From JAGPUQ01 sp963708735 (GTDB lineage Bacteria; Pseudomonadota; Gammaproteobacteria; Pseudomonadales; Porticoccaceae), in NCBI GenBank assembly GCA_963708735.1, contig CAVPTW010000013.1, positions 1 through 64,000 on the forward strand: a stretch of DNA of 64,000 bases, given 5' to 3'. Shown piece by piece: positions 1 through 7,482 of the stretch; positions within the stretch are counted from its first letter, which is position 1, and each line of letters opens with the position of its first letter. The notes below the pieces were generated by a model, which searched no databases, was not told the DNA's origin, and saw nothing but the letters and a program-made list of their open reading frames with translations. The translations under genes and the position numbers were made by a program.

Positions 1-981
1 GGAAAGCCGTGGATTGGCGGTCTGCCGTTTCTGAATCCCCAGAGTGGTCTGGAAGCCCTGGCCAACCTGACCCTTACCGGTAGCCATCACGATGAGTTCA
101 TCTATGCCGCCCGGGACTGGGATCTGTCTGCTCAGGGAGATGTGGAATATGCGTATGAGTTGGCTGTCTGCGAAAAGAACGCGGTAGGTCTCGTTTCCAG
201 TCCCGATGGCCCCTATTGGCAGGGCCACGAAGACAAGCTGAAATACAGTTCAGTGTGGTTTGTGGGTCCCAACGACGTGAAGGGCACCTCCTTCCTGAAT
301 ATCTGGAAATACGACCAGCGGGAGTTCCCGGATCTGTTTGGTTACCTGCCGGCGTTCAAGCGGGTGCGGCGGTTTCCGAGCAACCAGCGCTTTGAGCCGC
401 TGGTGCCGGGGATCACCGTGGTTTTGTCGGACTTCTGGGCGGCGGGCGACCCGATGCTGACTTGGGGCAACCACAAGATTGTGGGTCGTCAGCCCTTGCT
501 GGGCTGTCAGTCCGATGCCTGGCATGGTGACAAGCCGAATTGGGAGCCACCGGTTCACGGAGGACCGAAGGGCACTACATTCTGGGAGACCAGCGTGGAG
601 TTCTGTCCGGAGGTACTGGTGATCGAAGCGGAGCCGACCGGTTACCCGCGTGCGCCGGTGGGCAAGAAGCGGGTATGGTTGGATGTTCGGAACATGGCGT
701 ATGTAGCCTACGTCACCTTCGATCGCAAGGGTGAATTGTGGAAGTCCTTCGAGGTGGGCTGGTCGCAGCAGTCCAAGGGCGACAAGGTGCAACTGGACAG
801 CAAGGGTCATCCGGAGTGGGGTCCGACGCATGTGCACAGTTTCGACGCGCAGTCCGGGCGGATGAGCCGCCTGTATCTGGCCGAGCAGTTGAGCAATGGC
901 ATGAAGGCTGAATACAACAGCCGGGCGGACACCTACGACAAATACCTCACCGTACAGGCCATTCGGCGGCTGGGGACCTGA
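1..981 (+). CDS. DUF1329 family periplasmic protein, 5'-truncated by the window edge
   Basis: The reading frame is open from base 1 and ends at TGA 979-981; the start lies outside the window. The 327 visible residues match, base for base as far as I compared, the last two thirds of the DUF1329 gene at 2125-3510 (offset 2529). The first silent difference is at base 3 and the next is in the stop codon (TGA here, TAG there). DUF1329 proteins are exported proteins usually encoded beside DUF1302 proteins; their molecular role is not established. The next gene begins 2 bases after the stop, so the two are probably co-translated. It is either a recent duplicate or a gene-converted copy. Confidence 0.9.
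   Translation, partial: GKPWIGGLPFLNPQSGLEALANLTLTGSHHDEFIYAARDWDLSAQGDVEYAYELAVCEKNAVGLVSSPDGPYWQGHEDKLKYSSVWFVGPNDVKGTSFLNIWKYDQREFPDLFGYLPAFKRVRRFPSNQRFEPLVPGITVVLSDFWAAGDPMLTWGNHKIVGRQPLLGCQSDAWHGDKPNWEPPVHGGPKGTTFWETSVEFCPEVLVIEAEPTGYPRAPVGKKRVWLDVRNMAYVAYVTFDRKGELWKSFEVGWSQQSKGDKVQLDSKGHPEWGPTHVHSFDAQSGRMSRLYLAEQLSNGMKAEYNSRADTYDKYLTVQAIRRLGT
4..979 (+). repeat. 976-bp direct repeat, copy 1 (DUF1329 3' part)
   Basis: Bases 4-979 repeat at 2533-3508 with no difference seen by eye. The repeat ends exactly in the stop codon, after which the flanks are unrelated (a Ycf48-like gene here, a DUF1302 gene there). Near-complete identity including third codon positions means a recent duplication or gene conversion. 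The left limit is the window edge plus one mismatch, so the repeat may continue beyond it. Confidence 0.85.
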
Positions 982-983
982 TC

Positions 984-1949
984 ATGACGAAGTGGGTGAA
1001 GGCGGGTAGGTTTGTGGCGATTGTGGCTGGTCTGCTTGTAGCCGCCGGATCAGCAGGCAATGCATTCGCAGTCGGTGAAGCGAAATTTGATGTCAGGTAT
1101 AAGGGAATTGCGCACGATGCCCTGTACGACATCTGTTTCAATCAGAATGCGGGCATCGCGGTGGGCGTTGCCGGCACCATGTTCGAAACCGATGACGGCG
1201 GCAAGGATTGGCATCCCGGGACTCCCATTACGCAGTCCGCGCTGCTGGGGATTGATTGCAACGCGAGCTGGCCCATCGCCGTTGGTCAGAGCGGTACCAT
1301 TCTGATTCGTCGCGATGGCAAATGGCAGGCAGCCAAGTCAGGAACCGATGCGCGGCTGCTGAGTGTGAGTGTGAATAACGCTGGACTCGCCTTTGCGGTC
1401 GGTGGATTTGGCACAGTGCTCAGGTCGGCCGATGGCGGTCAATCCTGGGAGCCTATCGCTTTTGACTGGCAAGCGTTGCTCGGTGACGTCCTTGAACCGC
1501 ACATCTATGACGTCGAGGTTTCCGAAGCAGGTGTGGTGACTATTGTCGGTGAGTTCGAGCTGATCATGCGCTCATCCGATGGGGGCGATACCTGGGAGAT
1601 TCTGCATCGGGGCGATTCGTCGCTGTTCGCGCTCGAGTTGAACGATGACGGCAATGGCTACGCGGTGGGCCAGGAGGGAAAAATTCTGCGTACCGCGGAT
1701 GGCGGGAATACGTGGGAAGTTGGTTCCGTGAGTACCAACGCCAATCTACTTGATGTCCTGACCGATCGGGAAGGAACCGTTCATATCACCGGTATTCGTA
1801 TGCTGTTGCGGAGTGCAGACGGCGGAAAAAACTGGACCGAGATCGATGCCGGCGATATCACATCGCGGTGGTACCAATCGTTAGGGATTTCCGGCAGTGG
1901 CAATGTGTTCCTGGTTGGCCATTCCGGAAGGATTGTGCAGATCAAATAA
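984..1949 (+). CDS. Secreted Ycf48-like / BNR beta-propeller protein
   Basis: 321 residues. A Sec-type signal peptide covers about residues 1-30 (hydrophobic VAIVAGLLVAAGSA, then NAFA). The rest is a series of short blades with the repeated signature S-x-DGG-x-x-W (DDGGKDW, ADGGQSW, SDGGDTW, ADGGNTW, ADGGKNW), the sialidase/BNR-type Asp-box pattern of the Ycf48 family. Ycf48 itself is a photosystem II assembly factor, but relatives are common in non-phototrophs beside DUF1302/DUF1329 genes, as here. It starts 2 bases after the upstream DUF1329 stop, with only a weak GGGGA upstream, so translational coupling is likely. It probably acts as a periplasmic assembly or binding scaffold; this is inference. 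Confidence 0.85.
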   Translation: MTKWVKAGRFVAIVAGLLVAAGSAGNAFAVGEAKFDVRYKGIAHDALYDICFNQNAGIAVGVAGTMFETDDGGKDWHPGTPITQSALLGIDCNASWPIAVGQSGTILIRRDGKWQAAKSGTDARLLSVSVNNAGLAFAVGGFGTVLRSADGGQSWEPIAFDWQALLGDVLEPHIYDVEVSEAGVVTIVGEFELIMRSSDGGDTWEILHRGDSSLFALELNDDGNGYAVGQEGKILRTADGGNTWEVGSVSTNANLLDVLTDREGTVHITGIRMLLRSADGGKNWTEIDAGDITSRWYQSLGISGSGNVFLVGHSGRIVQIK

Positions 1950-1970
1950 TTTAAAACCTTCGGCAACACT

Positions 1971-2000
1971 CTTTGGCGCCGACCGCTTTGGCGCCGACCG
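1971..2000 (+). repeat. 15-bp tandem repeat, two copies
   Basis: The 15-bp unit CTTTGGCGCCGACCG occurs twice in a row (1971-1985, 1986-2000) between the Ycf48-like gene and the next DUF1329 gene. With the 22-bp repeat just downstream it shows that this intergenic stretch has undergone slippage. No function can be assigned. Confidence 0.9.
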
Positions 2001-2018
2001 TCAGCGGCGGCGTCTGAG

Positions 2019-2061
2019 TGTTGCTGCATGCCCATTTTGGTGTTGCTGCATGCCCATTTTG
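2019..2061 (+). repeat. 22-bp tandem repeat, two copies
   Basis: A 22-bp unit beginning TGTTGCTGCATGCCC occurs at 2019-2040 and again at 2041-2061 (last base differs). It lies about 65 bases upstream of the DUF1329 start at 2125, so a change in copy number would alter the leader or promoter spacing. No clear -10/-35 pair was found in this stretch. Confidence 0.85.
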
Positions 2062-2124
2062 CCGGATTTGGCGTCACGATGGCTTGTGTCACCTAACTAC
2101 AAATTGTAACAGCAGGAGGTAAGC

Positions 2125-3510
2125 ATGCACATCAAGAAATACGATTTTGATTACAGCCGACGTTTTTTCATGGAGAAGACGGCGAAGGGTCTGATGGGGG
2201 CTGGGGTATTGACGTCGCTGTGGCCGTTGATCGGCAACACGGGGGAGATCGGCAAGGCGTACCCGGAGGAACTGCAATCGCTGGAGGCGTACACCAAGGG
2301 CAAGGTGAAGGAAGGGGATGTCATCACCGCCGCCAACGTTGAACATGTCAAAGACCTGCTGGACCCGGTGGCGTACCTGCATGTCAGTCAGATGGGCCGG
2401 CGTCTCAAGGTGGTTCCGCAGACGAAGGACGTGAGCAAGCTGTTCCCGCACGATTTTCTCGAGGCCACCCTGAAGAACCAGGGCAAGGCGGTGCTGGATG
2501 CCAATGGCAACGTGGTGGTGAAGGATACAGGCAAGCCGTGGATTGGCGGTCTGCCGTTTCTGAATCCCCAGAGTGGTCTGGAAGCCCTGGCCAACCTGAC
2601 CCTTACCGGTAGCCATCACGATGAGTTCATCTATGCCGCCCGGGACTGGGATCTGTCTGCTCAGGGAGATGTGGAATATGCGTATGAGTTGGCTGTCTGC
2701 GAAAAGAACGCGGTAGGTCTCGTTTCCAGTCCCGATGGCCCCTATTGGCAGGGCCACGAAGACAAGCTGAAATACAGTTCAGTGTGGTTTGTGGGTCCCA
2801 ACGACGTGAAGGGCACCTCCTTCCTGAATATCTGGAAATACGACCAGCGGGAGTTCCCGGATCTGTTTGGTTACCTGCCGGCGTTCAAGCGGGTGCGGCG
2901 GTTTCCGAGCAACCAGCGCTTTGAGCCGCTGGTGCCGGGGATCACCGTGGTTTTGTCGGACTTCTGGGCGGCGGGCGACCCGATGCTGACTTGGGGCAAC
3001 CACAAGATTGTGGGTCGTCAGCCCTTGCTGGGCTGTCAGTCCGATGCCTGGCATGGTGACAAGCCGAATTGGGAGCCACCGGTTCACGGAGGACCGAAGG
3101 GCACTACATTCTGGGAGACCAGCGTGGAGTTCTGTCCGGAGGTACTGGTGATCGAAGCGGAGCCGACCGGTTACCCGCGTGCGCCGGTGGGCAAGAAGCG
3201 GGTATGGTTGGATGTTCGGAACATGGCGTATGTAGCCTACGTCACCTTCGATCGCAAGGGTGAATTGTGGAAGTCCTTCGAGGTGGGCTGGTCGCAGCAG
3301 TCCAAGGGCGACAAGGTGCAACTGGACAGCAAGGGTCATCCGGAGTGGGGTCCGACGCATGTGCACAGTTTCGACGCGCAGTCCGGGCGGATGAGCCGCC
3401 TGTATCTGGCCGAGCAGTTGAGCAATGGCATGAAGGCTGAATACAACAGCCGGGCGGACACCTACGACAAATACCTCACCGTACAGGCCATTCGGCGGCT
3501 GGGGACCTAG
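2125..3510 (+). CDS. DUF1329 family protein with twin-arginine-like signal (gene A)
   Basis: 461 residues, start fixed by AGGAGGT at 2114-2120 five bases before the ATG. The N-terminus MHIKKYDFDYSRRFF carries an S-R-R-F-F motif followed by a hydrophobic stretch (GLMGAGVLTSLWPLIG), consistent with Tat export, which is unusual because signal sequences of this family are often Sec-type. The family core follows, with the recurring blocks FPDLFGYLPAFKRVRRFP and LVPGI. DUF1302 follows 62 bases downstream and the two are probably one transcript. The last 976 bp repeat at 4-979. The function is unknown; a role in handling hydrophobic compounds at the envelope is a guess from association with DUF1302 barrels. 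Confidence 0.9.
   Translation: MHIKKYDFDYSRRFFMEKTAKGLMGAGVLTSLWPLIGNTGEIGKAYPEELQSLEAYTKGKVKEGDVITAANVEHVKDLLDPVAYLHVSQMGRRLKVVPQTKDVSKLFPHDFLEATLKNQGKAVLDANGNVVVKDTGKPWIGGLPFLNPQSGLEALANLTLTGSHHDEFIYAARDWDLSAQGDVEYAYELAVCEKNAVGLVSSPDGPYWQGHEDKLKYSSVWFVGPNDVKGTSFLNIWKYDQREFPDLFGYLPAFKRVRRFPSNQRFEPLVPGITVVLSDFWAAGDPMLTWGNHKIVGRQPLLGCQSDAWHGDKPNWEPPVHGGPKGTTFWETSVEFCPEVLVIEAEPTGYPRAPVGKKRVWLDVRNMAYVAYVTFDRKGELWKSFEVGWSQQSKGDKVQLDSKGHPEWGPTHVHSFDAQSGRMSRLYLAEQLSNGMKAEYNSRADTYDKYLTVQAIRRLGT
2533..3508 (+). repeat. 976-bp direct repeat, copy 2
   Basis: Partner of the repeat at 4-979, offset 2529 bases, lying entirely within DUF1329 gene A. Confidence 0.85.
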
Positions 3511-3572
3511 GGTTCCATGTTCATTTGTTCAGGGTGGTTTAGCTACAACTATAAGCATTAAGAGGTGTAATC

Positions 3573-5543
3573 ATGAATCGCATCAACAAGCGAGTTATGG
3601 GGGCCGCCGCGATTTTCTGCGGTTTCGCGGCAGTGGGAAGTGCGCAGGCTGTGGATATTGCGGTCTCGGGGTTTATTCGCCAGGAGGCGGCCTACCGGAT
3701 CGGACAGGAGCCGAACCCGTTTCTGCGAGGCAGCGCTTTTGCGAGTGGTGCGCTGACCAATACCTTGCGAGACCCGGGACCCGCGAGCGTCCTGCCGGGG
3801 AAAACGGTGTCCGAGGCTACCTTCCTGGCTTTGACGAACCAGCTTGGCAATCCCCCGGCTACCTGGCAATTGCCGGCGCCTCAGTTCTTCAAAAAGGATT
3901 ATCACAACGACGAGCGCTGGGACCTGATGGCCACCCGCGCCGAAATCGATTTCAACCTGAAGTTTGACGAGAACTTTACCGGGTTCGTCAAAGTGCGCGG
4001 CTATTACACCGCTGACATCATCGACGAATACGGCAAGCCGAACAATTTCGAAGTCAACATGAGCGGGCATTGCGGCAACCGGCTGGAGGTCTGCAATCGC
4101 AACTACATGATCGATCTGCCCTCGGCCTATATCGATTACAACAACGGGCCGTTATGGATACGCGCCGGCAACCAGCAGATTGCCTGGGGTGAGGCACTGT
4201 TCTTCCGGGTAGCGGATGTGGCCAACGGCCTGGATTTGCGTCGGCATTCGTTCCTCGACTACGCCACCGAGGAATATGCGGACGAGCGCGCACCGGCGCC
4301 GGGTATCCGGATGAGCTACAACATGACCGCGCAATGGGAGATTGAGACATTTGTGCAGATGTTCCAACCGACCATTCACCCGCGGCAGGGAAGCCCCTAC
4401 GCGTTTATCAACTCGCCCTTTCAAATTCGGGATGATATTGGCTACAACCATTACAAGGATTTTGTTAACGGCGGAATCCGCTTCAACGGTCAGATCGACA
4501 ACCTGGGCCTGCAGTTCTTTGCGGTGAGCCGCCACAATCCGGACCCGGTTTACAAATGGGGCGCCGGGGGGCAAACGGCGCTCGACCCGGTGTTTGGCGC
4601 CATCAACGGTGCGCTTTTTTCACAACAGGCCTTTCGCTCGTCAGCGGCGCCAGGCAGTCCGGTACCTGCTGGCGGTGGAACCTTGGGTTCGTATGACTGG
4701 ATGAAGGCCTCGGCCCTGGGCGGGATGAACGGAGTGGAAGCCCTCAATGTACTGGGTCGGGATTTTCCCTTTATTGGCGGGTTCCTGACCAACATCGCCG
4801 CTGCGAGTGCCGGGTTGGATCCGACCGGGAAAGGCATGTTGCCCAATGCCGATATTGCCAAGGGTATCTGGGTGACGAATCTGCAGGAAGCGGCGCCGGT
4901 CTTCGACATATTCTTCTCGCTTCTGGGCGATCTGAACGCCGACATCATTTCCTCCTACCCGGCGGAGAATGTGTTCGGGGGCGGGGGCAACTATATCTTC
5001 TACTCGACGCCGGATAGTTTGCTGGACCAGTTGGTGATACGCGCGGAGGCCAGTTACACGCCGGATCGCAAGTGGACCAACAATCTGGCGCAAAAGCCGC
5101 TTTCCGGCAATGAGTGGATCACGGCGTTGGCCCTTGAGAAATACCAACGCCTCTCGCAGAATTTCCCGGCCACGTTCTTCTCGCTGCAGTGGATGCACAA
5201 GACCCACAGCGACTTCGTGGGCCGTTCGCTGGATACCATCGGAGGCACTGCAACGGAAGGCGCGCGCGGGAAGAAGACCGGCTGGGGTGGTAACGGCTGG
5301 GACGCATTTTCCTTTGCGTTTCAGCAGCCAACGCCGAGTCTGATGTGGCGGTTTGACTTTTCGGTGCTCTACGACATCTATGGCTGCGCTATCTGGTGCA
5401 GCCGGCGGATACGTTACAAGCCGAGTAACGGTTGGACGTTCGAGGCCTACGCGAACTTGATCGACGCCAAGAACAGCGCGGGCAGCCTGGCGCCGGTGGA
5501 CTGGGGCGATGAGGTTACCCTGCGGATCGGCTACCAGTTCTGA
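3573..5543 (+). CDS. DUF1302 family outer-membrane barrel-like protein (intact copy)
   Basis: 656 residues. A Sec signal peptide (MNRINKRVMGAAAIFCGFAA, cut after SAQA) is followed by the family start VDIAVSGFIRQEAAY. The protein ends in LRIGYQF; a terminal Phe preceded by alternating hydrophobic residues is the typical C-terminal signal of outer-membrane beta-barrels. Blocks such as NQQIAWGE and the tyrosine- and tryptophan-rich repeats fit a barrel. The ATG is preceded by AGAGGTG. It follows DUF1329 gene A and is followed by a strong terminator at 5564-5593. This is the only DUF1302 gene in the window without a frame disruption. Confidence 0.9.
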   Translation: MNRINKRVMGAAAIFCGFAAVGSAQAVDIAVSGFIRQEAAYRIGQEPNPFLRGSAFASGALTNTLRDPGPASVLPGKTVSEATFLALTNQLGNPPATWQLPAPQFFKKDYHNDERWDLMATRAEIDFNLKFDENFTGFVKVRGYYTADIIDEYGKPNNFEVNMSGHCGNRLEVCNRNYMIDLPSAYIDYNNGPLWIRAGNQQIAWGEALFFRVADVANGLDLRRHSFLDYATEEYADERAPAPGIRMSYNMTAQWEIETFVQMFQPTIHPRQGSPYAFINSPFQIRDDIGYNHYKDFVNGGIRFNGQIDNLGLQFFAVSRHNPDPVYKWGAGGQTALDPVFGAINGALFSQQAFRSSAAPGSPVPAGGGTLGSYDWMKASALGGMNGVEALNVLGRDFPFIGGFLTNIAAASAGLDPTGKGMLPNADIAKGIWVTNLQEAAPVFDIFFSLLGDLNADIISSYPAENVFGGGGNYIFYSTPDSLLDQLVIRAEASYTPDRKWTNNLAQKPLSGNEWITALALEKYQRLSQNFPATFFSLQWMHKTHSDFVGRSLDTIGGTATEGARGKKTGWGGNGWDAFSFAFQQPTPSLMWRFDFSVLYDIYGCAIWCSRRIRYKPSNGWTFEAYANLIDAKNSAGSLAPVDWGDEVTLRIGYQF

Positions 5544-5921
5544 TTCAGGTTCTCGTTCCCATGGGGCCGGCGTTTCGACGCCGGCCCTTTTTTGTTTCCG
5601 ACCCATCGCTTTGCCAAGTTGGAGCGCAAACTCTTCTCTTGCCGCCATCTCTGAAAAATGGCTGAAAGACCATTCCATACATCCTTGGCCGGTGTCCCGC
5701 CCGCGTCTGCGTAGGGGATTTAACCGGTGACCACGATATTTCCGGTAGCTTCGTGCTTGCGCTTGCCTTCTTTGACTACTCGTAACTAATTGGTCATGTC
5801 TGCTCTCTCGCGAATGCTCATCTAGCATATGCATGTATTGCATAATCATTCGTTATTTAATACAAAGGACGGTAGCGCCCAGCAAGGTTTTGCTGGTGTC
5901 TCATGCAGCCGGAGAACTTTC
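5544..5921 (+). other. Intergenic leader between array units
   Basis: 378 bases without a gene. After the terminator comes a moderately AT-rich stretch (about 5755-5870, with runs such as GTTATTTAATACAAAGG) that probably holds the promoter for DUF1329 gene B, though I see no convincing -35/-10 pair. The same 378 bases recur at 9416-9793, so both downstream genes should be under the same control. Confidence 0.6.
5564..5593 (+). terminator. Rho-independent terminator after DUF1302
   Basis: Perfect 10-bp stem GGGCCGGCGT / ACGCCGGCCC with loop TTCG (5574-5577), followed by six T (5588-5593). It sits 20 bases after the DUF1302 stop and ends the first DUF1329-DUF1302 unit. Confidence 0.95.
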
Positions 5922-7310
5922 ATGCATATCAAGAAATACGATTTTGATTACAGCCGTCGTTTTTTTCTGGAGAAGACGACGAAGGGGTTGATGGGGGCTG
6001 GGGTATTGACGTCGCTGTGGCCGTTGATCGGCAACACGGGGGAGATCGGCAAGGCGTATCCGGAAGAGCTCCAATCGCTGGAAGCCTACACCAAGGGCAA
6101 GGTGAAGGAAGGCGACGTCATCACGGCCGCCAACGTCGAACACGTGAAGGACCTGCTGGACCCGGTGGCGTACCTGCAAGTGACCCAGATGGGCCGGCGG
6201 ATCCGGGTCGTGCCGCAGACGAAGGACGTGAGCAAGCTGTTTCCGCACGATTACTACCAGGCGACGCTGAAGAACCAGGGCAAGGCGGCGCTGGACGCGA
6301 ACGGTAACGTGGTGGTGAAGGACACGGGCAAACCGTGGATCGGTGGCGCGCCCTTTGTGGACCCGCAGAGCGGTCTGGAAGCCTTTGCCAACCTGACCCT
6401 GAGCTGGGGCCGTCACGACACCTCGCTCTACGCGGTGGACGATGTGGATCTGGGTCCGTCGGGGGATGTGGAATACAACTATTCGCTGGCGTGGTGCGAG
6501 ATGAACACCACGGCGCTGGTGAGCAACCCGGACGGTCCCTACCTGAAGGGAGAGGAAGACAAGCTGCGTTATCAGGCGGTGTGGTTCACGGCGCCGAACG
6601 ACGTGAAAGGGACCTCGTTCCTGAACACCTGGAAATACGACCAGCGGGAGTTTCCGGACCTGTTCGGGTATCTGCCGGCGTTCAAGCGGGTGCGACGTTT
6701 CCCGACCAACCAGCGCTTTGAGCCGCTGGTGCCCGGGATCACCTTCTTCCTGTCGGATGCGTGGGCGGCGGGGGATCCGATGCTGACCTGGGGCAACTAC
6801 AAAATAATAGGGCGGGGTCCGTTCCTGGGCTCGCAGTCCGGCACCTGGCATGGCGACAAGGAGAACTGGAGCAAGGACCACCTACTGCACGGGGGTGCCA
6901 AAGGCCTGAACTTCTACGAGATGGATTTTGAATTTTGTCCGGAAGTGCTGGTGATCGAAGCGGAGCCGACGGGTTACCCGCGGGCGCCGGTGAGCAAGAA
7001 GCGGGTGTGGCTGGACGTGCGCAACATGGCGGCGATCGGCTATGTGACCTACGACCGGCGCGGTGAGTTGTGGCGTTCGTTCGAGATTGGCTTCAGCCAG
7101 CAGACCAAGGGTGACAAGGCGAACCTGGAGCGCAACGGCAAGCCGGCGTGGTCGTGGTCGTTTGTGCACGCGCACGACATCCAGACCAACCGGTTCACGC
7201 GTTTCAACCACGCGCAAGCGAACCGCAGCGGGATGAAGACCGAGTTCGACATCCCGGATGCGTACGACAAATACCTCACCGTCCAGGCCATTCGGCGGCT
7301 GGGGACCTAG
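5922..7310 (+). CDS. DUF1329 family protein with twin-arginine-like signal (gene B)
   Basis: 462 residues. I chose ATG 5922, preceded by GGAGAA, over an upstream in-frame codon at 5829 because it gives the same MHIKKYDFDYSRRFF beginning as the paralogues. The twin-arginine motif is followed by the hydrophobic GLMGAGVLTSLWPLIG stretch. The N-terminal third is close to gene A; the middle and C-terminal parts diverge (for example GRHDTSLYAVDDVD versus GSHHDEFIYAARDWD). It is nearly identical to gene C (9794-11182) except near the 5' end. A DUF1302 gene follows after 172 bases. Confidence 0.9.
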   Translation: MHIKKYDFDYSRRFFLEKTTKGLMGAGVLTSLWPLIGNTGEIGKAYPEELQSLEAYTKGKVKEGDVITAANVEHVKDLLDPVAYLQVTQMGRRIRVVPQTKDVSKLFPHDYYQATLKNQGKAALDANGNVVVKDTGKPWIGGAPFVDPQSGLEAFANLTLSWGRHDTSLYAVDDVDLGPSGDVEYNYSLAWCEMNTTALVSNPDGPYLKGEEDKLRYQAVWFTAPNDVKGTSFLNTWKYDQREFPDLFGYLPAFKRVRRFPTNQRFEPLVPGITFFLSDAWAAGDPMLTWGNYKIIGRGPFLGSQSGTWHGDKENWSKDHLLHGGAKGLNFYEMDFEFCPEVLVIEAEPTGYPRAPVSKKRVWLDVRNMAAIGYVTYDRRGELWRSFEIGFSQQTKGDKANLERNGKPAWSWSFVHAHDIQTNRFTRFNHAQANRSGMKTEFDIPDAYDKYLTVQAIRRLGT

Positions 7311-7482
7311 AGGTTAGAAGTGCGGTCGGGTCGCTCGGTACTATTGAGTGATCCGGCTGGTCGGTTTGGGCCCGGAGCGCGGGTACATCCGACCTTTCTA
7401 TCGGTTCTAACGGTGACGATTGCCGATGGCTTATGGTCGATAACGGCCAGTATTCGATAACAATAAGCGAGAGGGAAAACAC

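Noticed and set aside
250..837. Long minus-strand reading frame inside DUF1329 genes (also 2779-3366)
   Set aside because: It is the antisense of a well-supported coding gene in GC-rich DNA, has no family likeness and recurs only because the DUF1329 gene is repeated.
984..1949. Photosynthetic organism suggested by a Ycf48-like protein
   Set aside because: Ycf48-type propellers are common in non-phototrophs next to DUF1302/DUF1329, and no photosystem gene is in the window.
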